From positions 434,001 to 498,000 of the forward strand of contig OY970298.1 in the NCBI GenBank assembly GCA_963716215.1: a stretch of DNA of 64,000 nucleotides, in the 5' to 3' direction. A program made the position numbers and the translations under genes. A model generated the notes under the pieces. That model was not told the origin of the DNA. It worked only from the letters and a program-made list of their open reading frames with translations, and ran no database searches. Shown piece after piece: positions 43,544-51,494 of the stretch (its first letter is position 1; every line of letters begins with the position of its first letter). Source of the stretch: JACVRW01 sp963716215. GTDB taxonomy: Bacteria; Actinomycetota; Thermoleophilia; Solirubrobacterales; Thermoleophilaceae.

Positions 43544-44098
43544 TCAGTCGAAGTCGAAGTCGCGCGGCGGCTTCTGCTCGAACCAGAGCCGGTCGTGCTC
43601 CGGCGTCTCCTGGAGGAAGTCGGGCGTGTCGTGGAGCACGTCGGCGTCGTCGCCGTCCTCGCCGAGGTCGTCCTCCTCATCCAGCAGCTCGTCGTCGTGA
43701 TCCACGGCCGCGAACCCGCGTGGGGGCGTGTCGCCAGCGGGGTCGTCCTCGTGATCGTCTTCGTCCTGCAACGGAAGGGGTTCCTCGGACAGCGGCTCGG
43801 GCTCGTGGAGCGCCGGCTCCTCGTCCAGCGCCGGCTCGTGTTCGAGCGCGGCTTCCTCGTGTTCAGCGACCTCGGCCTCGGGCAGCGGATCCTGCTCGGC
43901 GTGCGCCGTCTCCGCAGCCTCGACCCCGGCCGGCGCCTGCTCGCCGGTTCCGTCGCCGTCATCGGTCTCTGTGGGGGCCACCTCACGGCGAGCCGGCCCA
44001 AGCGCTTCCTCCTCTTGACGCCGGAGTTCCTCCTCCGCCGCCCCGTGGCTTCGCTTGAGCTCGAGATGCTGCCTGATGGCATCGTCGAGAACGCCCAT
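43544..44098 (-). CDS. highly acidic protein of unknown function
   Basis: 184 residues. A short conserved-looking helical start (MGVLDDAIRQHLELKRSHGA) is followed by about 140 residues rich in Glu, Asp and Pro, probably disordered, ending in a more ordered patch (DVLHDTPDFLQETPEHDRLW). ATG 44098 follows TAGGCT (44107-44112) by 8 nt, which supports the start. It is downstream of the GGDEF gene on the same strand. Function is unknown. Confidence 0.65.
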   Translation of the reverse strand: MGVLDDAIRQHLELKRSHGAAEEELRRQEEEALGPARREVAPTETDDGDGTGEQAPAGVEAAETAHAEQDPLPEAEVAEHEEAALEHEPALDEEPALHEPEPLSEEPLPLQDEDDHEDDPAGDTPPRGFAAVDHDDELLDEEDDLGEDGDDADVLHDTPDFLQETPEHDRLWFEQKPPRDFDFD

Positions 44099-44153
44099 CG
44101 GGCGACAGCCTATCGAGACCCGCAGGACGTTTCGGGCCGGCCCGCCCGGACGC

Positions 44154-46106
44154 TCAGCCGGAGGCCGGGACCGGCTGGGCGCGCTCGACGCGGTTGCGCC
44201 CGCCACGCTTGGCTCGGTAGAGGGCAGCATCGGCGGCGGCGATCAGGCTCTCCTTGTCCGCCGCGCTCTCGGGCAGCGCAGCCACGCCGAAGCTGGCATG
44301 CAGGCGCAGCGGCTCGTCGCCGTTGAGCCGCGGGACCTCGAGCTGCTCCACGGCCTCGCGCATGCGCTCTGCGAGCTGCTCGGCCCCCGTCCCATCCGTC
44401 TGGGGGAGGACCACCGCCAGCTCCTCGCCGCCATAGCGGGCGGCTGTGTCGATGTCGCGCGAGAAGCCGCGCAGCACGTCGGCCACGAGCGCGAGCACCT
44501 CGTCGCCCTGCTGATGGCCGTAGCGGTCGTTGACCTGCTTGAAGTGATCGATGTCGAGCATCACGAGCGCGAGCGGCGCCCCGAAGCGGCGGCTGCGCTC
44601 GATCTCGCTCTGGAGGATCGAGTGGAACGCGCGCAGGTTGGCGAGTCCGGTCAGCTCGTCGGTCACAGCCTGGCGCTCGACGGTCTCGTGCAGGGTCGCG
44701 TTCTCGATCGAGACGACCGCCTGGCCTGCCAGGTACTGGAGCAGCTCCTCCTCCTCGAGCGAGAAGCGCCGCACGCGGCGGGCTATCGACAGCACGCCGA
44801 GATAGTCGCGCGCGGCCGAGCCCGGCACCGCGAGCATCGGCACCGCCAGCGCGTGGGCGGTCCCCACGCTCGCTGGCGTGGCCATCCGCGGCGGGCGGGC
44901 CGGCTCGCCGTCCTCGACCGACGGTGTGCGCGTCGGCCCAACCACCCGAACGCCCGAGGCGCGCCGCTCCGCGGCTTCCATCGCGTCACGAAGCTCCGCG
45001 TCGTCGCTGCCCCATTCGCTGTCGCGGAACGCCTCTTCGTCCACCGGACGCGCGCGACCGGCCTCGGCCTCGCAGGCGTCCACGGCGGTGCGAACGGCGA
45101 GCGCCACGACGCCGTTGCGGTCGAGGCCCATTGCGAGCGCGTCGCCGACGCGGCGGATCGCCTCGGTCAGCTCACCGCGCTGGCGCTTGACCTCCTCGAT
45201 CTTCGAGGCCAGCTGCACGGACATGGAGTTGAACTCGCGCCCGAGCTGAGCGAACTCGTCGTTGCCCTCGACCGCGACCGGCTGCCGGAAGTCGCCGCGC
45301 GCGAGCCGGCGGGCGCCCACGAGGAAGGTGTCGATCTGCTGGGTGAGTGCCCTGCTGACCACCACCGCGGAGACGATCGCCAGCAGCAGGAACCCCAGCA
45401 GCAGACCGCCGATCAACAGCCGGTTGCGGGCGATCGTGTCCGAGAGCGCGTCGGTGTTGCGAAACAGGGCGAGCTCGAGCGGGGGGCCGCCGGACTCGCG
45501 CACCGGCTCCACACGGCCCCGGTATTCCTCGTCGGCGAGCTTGAAGGCATGTGGCTCGCCGGGGTCGCCGAGGCGATCGCGCGGGAGACCGTCGACGGTC
45601 GCGGCCAGCAGCTGGCCGTTGCGGAACACGCCTATGTGGTAGCCGGTCAGCTCCCGAACCCGGGCGGCAAACCGCCTCGCGTCCGTGAGCGAGACGATCA
45701 GGGTTCCGCGCCTGGCTCCGTCGTCGACCAGCGGCGCCGCCTTCGACGCCATGCCGCGCGGCGAGCCGGCACGGGCGAGCAGCTTGCCCTCCGGCGATCG
45801 GAGCTCGATCGCGACGACCCCGTTCATGCCGCCGAGCAGCTGCTCCAGCCGCTGGTCGATACCGGTGCCCGAGTCGAGGGCGGCGTTCAGCTGGGGGTCG
45901 GCGGCCGTCTTCCGCAGAGCCGTCCCGGCACCGGTTGCCGCGTCCTCGTAGACGCCGAAGGCCGTGCGCACGCCCGCGGAGATGCCAGCGTCGGCCTTGC
46001 CGGTCTCGCTGCGCGAAGTGAGCGTGAACAACACGACCGCGAGCGCGATCATCGGCACGATCACGAGCAGCACGAAGAACAGCCGCAGCCTGCCTCGGAA
46101 GTTCAC
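44154..46106 (-). CDS. membrane-bound diguanylate cyclase (extracellular sensor-HAMP-GAF-GGDEF)
   Basis: 650 residues. A first membrane helix (LFFVLLVIVPMIALAVVLF) is followed by an extracellular sensor region to about 225, a second helix (LLIGGLLLGFLLLAIVSAVVV), a HAMP linker (RRLARGDFRQPVAVEGNDEFAQLGREF), a GAF-like region (about 320-480) and GGDEF. The active site is RYGGEELAVVLPQTDG, a GGEEL form; the product-inhibition site RDID is 5 residues before it, so c-di-GMP feedback is likely. VMLDIDHFKQVNDRYGHQQGD binds metal/substrate. GTG 46106 follows TAGGCT (46115-46120) by 8 nt. Confidence 0.93.
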   Translation of the reverse strand: MNFRGRLRLFFVLLVIVPMIALAVVLFTLTSRSETGKADAGISAGVRTAFGVYEDAATGAGTALRKTAADPQLNAALDSGTGIDQRLEQLLGGMNGVVAIELRSPEGKLLARAGSPRGMASKAAPLVDDGARRGTLIVSLTDARRFAARVRELTGYHIGVFRNGQLLAATVDGLPRDRLGDPGEPHAFKLADEEYRGRVEPVRESGGPPLELALFRNTDALSDTIARNRLLIGGLLLGFLLLAIVSAVVVSRALTQQIDTFLVGARRLARGDFRQPVAVEGNDEFAQLGREFNSMSVQLASKIEEVKRQRGELTEAIRRVGDALAMGLDRNGVVALAVRTAVDACEAEAGRARPVDEEAFRDSEWGSDDAELRDAMEAAERRASGVRVVGPTRTPSVEDGEPARPPRMATPASVGTAHALAVPMLAVPGSAARDYLGVLSIARRVRRFSLEEEELLQYLAGQAVVSIENATLHETVERQAVTDELTGLANLRAFHSILQSEIERSRRFGAPLALVMLDIDHFKQVNDRYGHQQGDEVLALVADVLRGFSRDIDTAARYGGEELAVVLPQTDGTGAEQLAERMREAVEQLEVPRLNGDEPLRLHASFGVAALPESAADKESLIAAADAALYRAKRGGRNRVERAQPVPASG

Positions 46107-46194
46107 TCCGGGCCAGCCTAGTTCGCTCTGCCCTTTTCCGGGGTCTTCCCCCGCATTCGGGTGCTCCGGAGCGCCGCTACCATGGACGGGCCAC

Positions 46195-46267
46195 GGGGCT
46201 ATAGCTCAGTTGGGAGAGCGCCTGGATCGCACCCAGGAGGCCGCCGGTTCGAGTCCGGCTAGCTCCA
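46195..46267 (+). tRNA. tRNA-Ala (anticodon CGC)
   Basis: 73 nt. The acceptor stem GGGGCTA/TAGCTCC again has G3:U70, the discriminator is A, the D-arm is AGCTCAGTTGGGAGAGC, and the anticodon stem CCTGG/CCAGG encloses ATCGCAC, giving CGC. The T-arm is CCGGTTCGAGTCCGG. No CCA is encoded. Its 3' 46 nt are duplicated at 48716. Confidence 0.97.
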
Positions 46268-46269
46268 TT
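46222..46269 (+). repeat. att-like direct repeat, left copy (inside tRNA-Ala)
   Basis: 48 bp from the anticodon stem to two bases beyond the tRNA 3' end. An almost identical copy (one mismatch, C46241 against T48735) lies at 48716-48763 in the same orientation. Crossover in the anticodon loop with the 3' tRNA half duplicated is the usual footprint of a tyrosine integrase. No integrase gene is present between the copies. Confidence 0.65.
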
Positions 46270-46397
46270 TCGAGGAGTGCCTGCACGTTCGCGACTTCTG
46301 CTCGGCGCGAGTCGGCGGAGATCGCCGGAGATTCAGGCCGATTTCAGCTCGCTGCCGCGCAGCAGCGGAGCTATGGTCGCCAGCGTCCATATCAAGC

Positions 46398-46429
46398 GGC
46401 CCCGGGCGGCGCTGGAACGCCCCGGGGCC
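46398..46429 (+). terminator. strong GC hairpin downstream of tRNA-Ala
   Basis: The left arm GGCCCCGGGCG pairs with the right arm CGCCCCGGGGCC (one base bulged) around a GCGCTGGAA-type loop. It is 130 nt past the tRNA 3' end. It could end the tRNA transcript; there is no T-run. Confidence 0.4.
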
Positions 46430-46577
46430 TGGCACTGAGGACCATGCCCTCGATGCACCGCTGATTGTCGCGCGCTTGGAGCCGTCGCGTGCTTCGGCCG
46501 GTCGCGGGTCTGCCCTCGGCGCCCAGACCGGAAGGAGGCCGGGCGGGTCACAACGGCAATCGCAGCGTAGGCAGAAC

Positions 46578-46608
46578 CAGGGTGGGGAACTCCACCCCTC
46601 TGGGGGCT
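46578..46608 (+). promoter_or_regulatory. conserved leader hairpin motif, copy 1
   Basis: CAGGGTGG, a loop of six, CCACCCC, then TCTGGGGGCT. The stem GGGTGG/CCACCC can be replaced by CCCC/GGGG with the following block, a mutually exclusive pair. The near-identical copy 2 is at 52930-52962. Copy 1 ends 36 nt before the ATG of an exported protein gene. I do not know a named RNA family for it. Confidence 0.5.
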
Positions 46609-46644
46609 GTTGAGGGGGGCGGTGCAGGGGGAAGCTGGTCGGCT

Positions 46645-48282
46645 ATGAACGCGAAGCGCACGAGCCGACTCCGTAACCGCCGCACGACGGTCACGGCGGT
46701 CGTCCTGCTCGCGTTGGCGCTCGGCGCCACCGTGGCGATGGGGGCCCCGGGCGATCTCGACTCGAGCTTCGACGGCGACGGGACCAGGACGATCGACTAC
46801 GGGGGCGCGGACGCAGCGCAGGACGTGTTGGTGCAGCCGGACGGCAAGATCGTGCTGGCCGGTTACGGCGGCCTCAACAACAACTTCGTGGTCACCCGGC
46901 TCAACCCAAATGGCTCGTACGACTCCGACTTTGGCGGGGGCGGCACGAGCGGCTTCGACCTCGGCGGGATCGACGACGGCTACGCCGTGGCGCTGCAGAG
47001 GGACGGCAAGATCGTCGTCGCCGGCTCCACCAACGCGGCCGACGCGGCGGTGGCGCGCCTGAACGCCAACGGCTCGGTTGACGGGTCCTTCGGGCCCGGC
47101 GGGCAGAGGACGATCAACTACGGGGGCGGGGACGAAGCGCTGGACGTCTTGGTGCAGCCGGACGGCAAAATCGTGCTGGCCGGTTACGGCGGCCTCACCA
47201 AAGACTTCGTGGTCACCCGGCTCAACCCCGACGGCTCGTACGACCCCGACTTTGGCGGGGGCGGCACGAGCGGCTTCGACTTCGGCGGCACCGACCGCGC
47301 CCACGCCGTGGCGCTGCAGGCGGACGGCAAGATCGTCGTCGCTGGCTACACCACCGCGGGCGCCGCCGACGCGGCGGTGGCGCGCTTGAACGCCAACGGC
47401 TCGGTCGACGAGTCCTTCGGCCCCGGCGGGCGGAGAACGATCGACTACGGGAGCGTGGACCGAGCGCTGGACGTCTTGGTGCAGCCCGACGGCAAGATCG
47501 TGCTGGCCGGTGAAGGCGGCCTCAACAACAACTTCGTGGTCACCCGGCTCAACCCCAACGGCTCGTACGACTCCGACTTTGGCGGGGGCGGCACGAGCGG
47601 CTTCGACTTCGGCGGGATCGACGAAGGCTACGCCGCGGCGCTGCAGGCCAACGGCAAGATCGTCGTCGCCGGCACCACCAGCGCCGGGAACCGTGCCGCC
47701 GTCGCGCGCCTGCAGCCCGGCGGCGCGGTCGACACCAGCTTCAACCTTGACGGCAAAGAGACGATCAGCGTCGGCACTTCTACGTACGCTTACGCGACGG
47801 CACTGCAGGCCAACGGCCGCATCCTGATCGCAGGCGAGGCGAAGGAGGCGAACAGCTACAACGCGCTGGTCGCGCGCCTCGACGGCGACTCGGGCGCCGG
47901 AGGCGGCGGCCCCGCCGGCGGCGGCCGTGGCGGCGGCGGCCCCGGCGGCGGCGGCGGCCGTGGCGGCCAGGTGCCGCGCTGCAACGGCAAGCGGGCCACC
48001 ATCGTCGGCAGCAACGGCGCGGACCGCCTCAAGGGCACCCGGCGCGCCGACGTGATAGTCGCGCTGGCCGGCAACGACCGCATCAAGGCCGGCGCCGGCA
48101 AGGACACCGTCTGCGCGGGCGCCGGCAAGGACCGCGTCGTCGGCGGGCCTGGCAACGACCGCCTCGACGGCGGCCCGGGCAACGACCGGCTCGCCGGCCA
48201 AGGCGGCAAGGACACCCTGCTCGGCCGCACCGGCAGCGACAAGCTCAACGGCGGCGCCGGCCGCGACAAGCAACGCCAGTAG
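46645..48282 (+). CDS. exported delta-60 repeat protein with C-terminal calcium-binding (RTX-like) repeats
   Basis: 545 residues. The signal peptide ends near residue 34 (LLALALGATVAMGAPGDLD). Residues about 35-410 hold delta-60 repeats of about 52 residues (VLVQPDGKIVLAGYGG..., VTRLNPNGSYDSDFGGGG..., VALQxDGKIVVAG), arranged as near-identical pairs of 107-109 residues. A Gly-rich linker (about 415-445) leads to RTX-like nonapeptides (GNDRLDGGPGNDRLAGQGGKD). A cell-surface or secreted role is inferred; RTX repeats usually fold on binding Ca2+ outside the cell. It lies between the tRNA-Ala and the copy of its 3' end, and may be island cargo. Confidence 0.88.
   Translation: MNAKRTSRLRNRRTTVTAVVLLALALGATVAMGAPGDLDSSFDGDGTRTIDYGGADAAQDVLVQPDGKIVLAGYGGLNNNFVVTRLNPNGSYDSDFGGGGTSGFDLGGIDDGYAVALQRDGKIVVAGSTNAADAAVARLNANGSVDGSFGPGGQRTINYGGGDEALDVLVQPDGKIVLAGYGGLTKDFVVTRLNPDGSYDPDFGGGGTSGFDFGGTDRAHAVALQADGKIVVAGYTTAGAADAAVARLNANGSVDESFGPGGRRTIDYGSVDRALDVLVQPDGKIVLAGEGGLNNNFVVTRLNPNGSYDSDFGGGGTSGFDFGGIDEGYAAALQANGKIVVAGTTSAGNRAAVARLQPGGAVDTSFNLDGKETISVGTSTYAYATALQANGRILIAGEAKEANSYNALVARLDGDSGAGGGGPAGGGRGGGGPGGGGGRGGQVPRCNGKRATIVGSNGADRLKGTRRADVIVALAGNDRIKAGAGKDTVCAGAGKDRVVGGPGNDRLDGGPGNDRLAGQGGKDTLLGRTGSDKLNGGAGRDKQRQ
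46821..47788 (+). repeat. in-gene tandem DNA repeats of 321-327 bp
   Basis: Three consecutive units begin at 46821, 47142 and 47469 with GGACGT(G/C)TTGGTGCAGCC. Long stretches of bases are identical between units, so the duplication is recent compared with the protein-level 52-residue repeat. The unit length is a multiple of three, so copy number could change without breaking the frame. Confidence 0.8.
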
Positions 48283-48581
48283 GCGCCCCTACTTGACCCG
48301 GCGAAGAGGTCGTCGACGAAGAAGCGGGCCGCGGGGTCGAGCCGGTCGCCGAAGAGCCCATCGGCGCGGGAGGACTTCGGCTGCACCGGTCGAGGGAGCC
48401 GTCCCGGGCTCAGCACCTGTCCACCCAGCACCTTCCAGTGATGTGATGAAGGGGGCCTCCCTCGGTGGCACGCTCCGGCGTGTTATCGAAGGAGCGAGTT
48501 CGAAGGAGTGATCGCGCCCTGGAGTGCCGCTGTTCCAGCGTGGAGCGCCGACCCCGTCGAGGACCCAGGCACCTCGCCGTC

Positions 48582-48693
48582 GTTCAGGCACTCATCGTCA
48601 GGAGTGCCTGAAACGACAGGAATCGGCCGATATCAACCGCAATGAACGCGGCGAGCGCCGTGGTGCGACAATTGTAAAACGCCTGCAAATCGG
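48582..48693 (+). repeat. 111-bp repeat element, copy A
   Basis: Opens with an inverted repeat CAGGCACTC-N8-GAGTGCCTG and ends with CTGCAAATCGG. Copy B at 51260-51370 has the same two ends at the same distance (one-base difference), and the first 31 bp differ at four positions. Between the ends the identity is lower. Copy A ends 22 bp before the tRNA-Ala fragment. Confidence 0.65.
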
Positions 48694-48715
48694 AATATCC
48701 GGTGCGGCGGAGCTG

Positions 48716-48763
48716 CTGGATCGCACCCAGGAGGTCGCCGGTTCGAGTCCGGCTAGCTCCATT
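48716..48763 (+). repeat. att-like direct repeat, right copy (3' fragment of tRNA-Ala)
   Basis: Copy of the 3' half of tRNA-Ala(CGC), starting in the anticodon stem and running through the discriminator base. It lacks the acceptor 5' strand and D-arm, so it is not a functional tRNA. It pairs with 46222-46269 to bracket 2.5 kb. Confidence 0.75.
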
Positions 48764-49001
48764 CTCAGAAGTCCCTGCACGTGGGCACTTCTACTCGCGA
48801 CGAAAGCGCCGGGATCGCAGCAGCAACGATCCCCGGCCCGAAGTCTGCAGTCGCCACCGAAGCGCACAGGTGCGAGGCTCTGCTTTCACGCGTTGCAGGC
48901 ACTCTTGGCGGCAAGTGCGCGAAGCGGGCCCGGGCCCGCCACCGCTCCTCCGTGTCTCTGGGGCCAGTCCACTGTGCAGTTCAGGATGCCCATGAGTGCA
49001 C

Positions 49002-49601
49002 CTACTCGTGCGGAGCGGGAGTCAGGATGCGCTCGACGGCGGCCCTGGCGCGGTCGAGCGCGTCGTCCCGGCCCAGCAGCTGCCGATCATGGTTGGCCTT
49101 CAACAGCACGGCGTGGAGCTCGAAGGCAACCTGCTCGGGGGCGGGGTCCTCGGGCAATTCACCGAGGCGCTTGGCGAGGTCGGCCTGGCGGAGCAGGAGC
49201 CTCTCGCCCGTGTCGACGGCTTGGACAATGGCGTCGCGTGCCGGGCCTGGACGGCCGTCGAGCTCGCTGGCGCTCGCAACGAACAGGCATCCGCCGTCCA
49301 AGGTGACCAGGTAGTCAATCCATGACGACATGAGGGCGCGCAGTCGAGCGAGTCCGTCGGGCGCGTCCGCTGAGGCAGTCAGGACGTCGCGCTCAAACAC
49401 GTCGACCGCATAGGCGACGATGGCCAGCTGAAGGCGTTCCTTGGTCCCAAAGAGCGCCTGGAGCGCGCTCTTTCCGACGCCGGTCGCTCCCGCAAGGCGA
49501 CCTAGCGTGAGCCCCTCGAGCCCCTCGACAGAGGCGGCCTGCATCGCCGTCTGGAGCACCGCTGCCCGCCGTTCGTCTCCCGGCTTCGTCATGACCTGCA
49601 T
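49002..49601 (-). CDS. TetR family transcriptional regulator
   Basis: 199 residues from ATG 49601 (ATG 49592 is also possible). The N-terminal HTH is AAVLQTAMQAASVEGLEGLTLGRLAGATGVGKSALQALFGTKERL, with a C-terminal ligand/dimer domain. It is divergent from the SnoaL-DUF3237 pair, and a perfect 14-bp palindrome at 49633-49646 lies between them, so it most likely represses both directions and responds to a substrate of the pair. The ligand is unknown. Confidence 0.9.
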   Translation of the reverse strand: MQVMTKPGDERRAAVLQTAMQAASVEGLEGLTLGRLAGATGVGKSALQALFGTKERLQLAIVAYAVDVFERDVLTASADAPDGLARLRALMSSWIDYLVTLDGGCLFVASASELDGRPGPARDAIVQAVDTGERLLLRQADLAKRLGELPEDPAPEQVAFELHAVLLKANHDRQLLGRDDALDRARAAVERILTPAPHE

Positions 49602-49632
49602 CCTAGATTACATACGTACGACCGTAGACATA

Positions 49633-49646
49633 CATACGATCGTATG
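49633..49646. promoter_or_regulatory. TetR-type operator, perfect palindrome CATACGATCGTATG
   Basis: A 14-bp perfect palindrome in the intergenic region, overlapping a -10-like TATGCT (49643-49648) for the plus-strand pair. A related half-site CATACG occurs at 49611-49616, near the TetR gene's own start. The position suggests repression of both transcripts by the divergent regulator. Confidence 0.6.
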
Positions 49647-49689
49647 CTCTACTTCCCCGGGACATTGCCGCCCATCCAAGGAGGACGAA

Positions 49690-50088
49690 GTGACGCACGC
49701 ACCCGACCCGGCCACGGTGGCCGACGCATACCTGTCGGCCTGGAACTCGCGAGACGTCGACGCGATCCTCGCCATGCATTCGGACACCTCGACATTCCAG
49801 GTGCACGGCCGTGGGCCGCTGGTTGAGGGCATCGATGCCCTGCGCACGGCCTTCAACGACGTCTTCGATCGGTATCCGAACTTCCACGCCGAGGTCCACC
49901 GACTGCTCTTGGGGCCGAATCATTGGGTGCTCGACTGGACGCTGCGCTTCGCGCCGGCTGGCTCCGACCTGAGGGGATTCCACTGCGTCGACGTCGTCGA
50001 GATCTCCCACGAGGGCCAGGTCACCCGCAAGGACACCTTCTACGACTACCCACAAGCCCAAACCGCCATGGCAGGAGCAACATCATGA
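49690..50088 (+). CDS. SnoaL-like (NTF2-fold) protein
   Basis: 132 residues. ADAYLSAWNSRDVDAILAMHSDTSTFQVHG is the typical opening of SnoaL/ketosteroid-isomerase-like cone folds, followed by ALRTAFNDVFDRYPNFHAEVHRLL and WTLRFAP. Members are isomerases, cyclases or hydratases acting on small hydrophobic compounds. GTG 49690 is preceded by AAGGAGG at 49678-49684. The stop overlaps the DUF3237 start (ATGA). The substrate is unknown. Confidence 0.85.
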   Translation: MTHAPDPATVADAYLSAWNSRDVDAILAMHSDTSTFQVHGRGPLVEGIDALRTAFNDVFDRYPNFHAEVHRLLLGPNHWVLDWTLRFAPAGSDLRGFHCVDVVEISHEGQVTRKDTFYDYPQAQTAMAGATS

Positions 50089-50570
50089 CCACGCCCCGAC
50101 TCTTCCACCTCACCCCAGAAACCAGCCTCGCTGTTGAGCACGTGTGCGACCAGTCCGTTGACCTCTACGACCCACTGTCCATCGAGACACCGACGGGCCA
50201 CCGTCTGACATACATCGCCAAGCACGGCAAGATCACCGGCACGCTCACCGGCGAGCTCCTCGAAGGAGGCGGCGACTGGGTGGTCGTAGGAACCGATGGC
50301 GTGAGCCGAATGGACATCCGCCAGACCATCCGCACCAGCGACGGCGCCCTGATCCACTTCTCCGCGCTCGGGGTCGTTCGGCTGCCCGACGATGGACGCG
50401 AGCGGATCGCACGAGGCGGGCGAATCCCCTTCGACGAGAGCTACATCCGCACCACGCCACGCTTCGAGACCAGCGATGAGCGCTACAGCTGGCTCAACGG
50501 CCAAATGTTCGTCAGCGTCAGCGAATTCTCCGCAGGGCACATCGACCATCGCGTCTACCGCATCCTCTGA
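50085..50570 (+). CDS. DUF3237 domain-containing protein
   Basis: 161 residues. The DUF3237 pattern is clear: GKITGTLTGELLEGGGDWVVVG, DGVSRMDIRQTIRTSDGALIHFSALGV and the ending YSWLNGQMFVSVSEFSAGHIDHRVYRI. The fold is a small beta-barrel of unknown activity, often found near degradation genes. It is co-translated with the SnoaL-like gene and probably controlled by the TetR regulator. Confidence 0.85.
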   Translation: MTTPRLFHLTPETSLAVEHVCDQSVDLYDPLSIETPTGHRLTYIAKHGKITGTLTGELLEGGGDWVVVGTDGVSRMDIRQTIRTSDGALIHFSALGVVRLPDDGRERIARGGRIPFDESYIRTTPRFETSDERYSWLNGQMFVSVSEFSAGHIDHRVYRIL

Positions 50571-50582
50571 CAGCGCCGCGAC

Positions 50583-51154
50583 ATGGTGACAATGGGGGCA
50601 GGGGTCGGGTGGCCGCAGTCGCGTTCGGCATGGTGGTCACGCCCGGGCCGAACAGCGCAAGCGCGGCAGCTAGAGGCCGCTAGCGAAACGCTGAACCTGG
50701 AGCTGAGTGAGCGCGTGGCGGACCTTGAGCAGCAGGCGTGCGGAGAGCGTGAGTCTCTGGGTGATGCGAGTCACCAGGAAGCCGAGCTTTGGTTCGCCAT
50801 CGAAGACTCCCCTGAGGGCCCCGAACGCGAGCAACTCCGAAACGACCGTGAAGCGGAACTCGCGCGAGCTCAGGGTAACCGCGACCGCTTGCGAACACTC
50901 AGTCGTGAGCTCGCCGCTCTCTCGGAGCGAGCCGATCACCCCGACGCTGGCTCGATGGGGACGGCCGCCGGTTCAAGGACGCGCTCGCCGCGACGCTCCA
51001 GCTCGAGCAGGAGCACACGCTCGCGGACACCGCGCCCGAACAGGCGTCCGAGCTGCCCGACTCCCGCGAGCAGAGGGACGGCGCAGACGAACGCGAGCCC
51101 ACCGACCCGCATCCGGCACGCGAGACGCCAGACGCAGGACGGGACCTCTTTTGA
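50583..51154 (+). pseudogene. coiled-coil gene remnant with a frame break
   Basis: One frame gives a charged coiled coil (LELSERVADLEQQACGERESL ... REAELARAQGNRDRLRTLSRELAAL). Near 50950 protein-like sequence moves to another frame (RRFKDALAATLQLEQEHTLAD ... ARETPDAGRDLF) and stops at 51152. Both halves have the composition of a C-terminal region of a mobilisation or relaxase-type protein, but no catalytic motif is visible. I read it as a decayed fragment; the exact 5' end is uncertain. Confidence 0.4.
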
Positions 51155-51494
51155 CCGGAACTCGCGGGGTGGAGCCTGCCGCATCACTACCCGCCACCCG
51201 CCGACCAAGCCTGAAACGACCACGTCGGTTCAAGCCCTGGCACATCCCCCCGGGACCCTGTTCAGGCACTCGTCGCCAGCAGTGCCTGAATCGGCAGACA
51301 TCGCCCGGCATCGACGGAATCCGGGACGATAGTGGCCACCCTGTCATGACATGAATTCCCTGCAAATCGGCAACTTTGCGCGACGCAGGCCAGCGCCGGC
51401 TTGCACGTGGACTACGGGTCGATGACGGACACGGCCGGGCGATCTGCTGCGGGCGACAGGTAGAGCGCAGGGACGACGCAGAGCGCCCGACTCT
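51155..51494. other. 340-bp region without a gene, containing repeat copy B
   Basis: No supported coding sequence. The 111-bp repeat copy B occupies 51260-51370. The remainder shows nothing I can assign. Confidence 0.5.
51260..51370 (+). repeat. 111-bp repeat element, copy B
   Basis: Begins with the inverted repeat TTCAGGCACT-N10-AGTGCCTGAA and ends with CTGCAAATCGG, as copy A does at 48582. Both copies have the same orientation and bracket the TetR/SnoaL/DUF3237 cassette. Confidence 0.65.

Larger units (their letters stand above)
46268..46644 (+). other. 377-bp region without a gene, containing a hairpin and a conserved leader motif
   Basis: No convincing reading frame. The first 45 bp resemble the sequence that follows the tRNA fragment at 48764, so the duplication extends beyond the tRNA at lower identity. 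A GC hairpin lies at 46398-46429 and the leader motif at 46578-46608 precedes the delta-60 gene. Confidence 0.6.
48283..49001. other. 719-bp region without a gene
   Basis: No supported coding sequence. It contains the 111-bp repeat copy A (48582-48693), the tRNA-Ala fragment (48716-48763), and after it about 45 bp similar to the sequence downstream of the real tRNA. The rest shows no structure I can name. It separates the delta-60 gene from the TetR gene. Confidence 0.6.

Noticed and set aside
46821..47788. CRISPR-like array
   Set aside because: The repeats are over 300 bp, contiguous, in frame and encode delta-60 motifs; no short repeat-spacer pattern occurs anywhere in the window.
48716..48763. 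Third tRNA-Ala gene
   Set aside because: The acceptor 5' strand, D-arm and half of the anticodon stem are missing, so only a 3' fragment is present.
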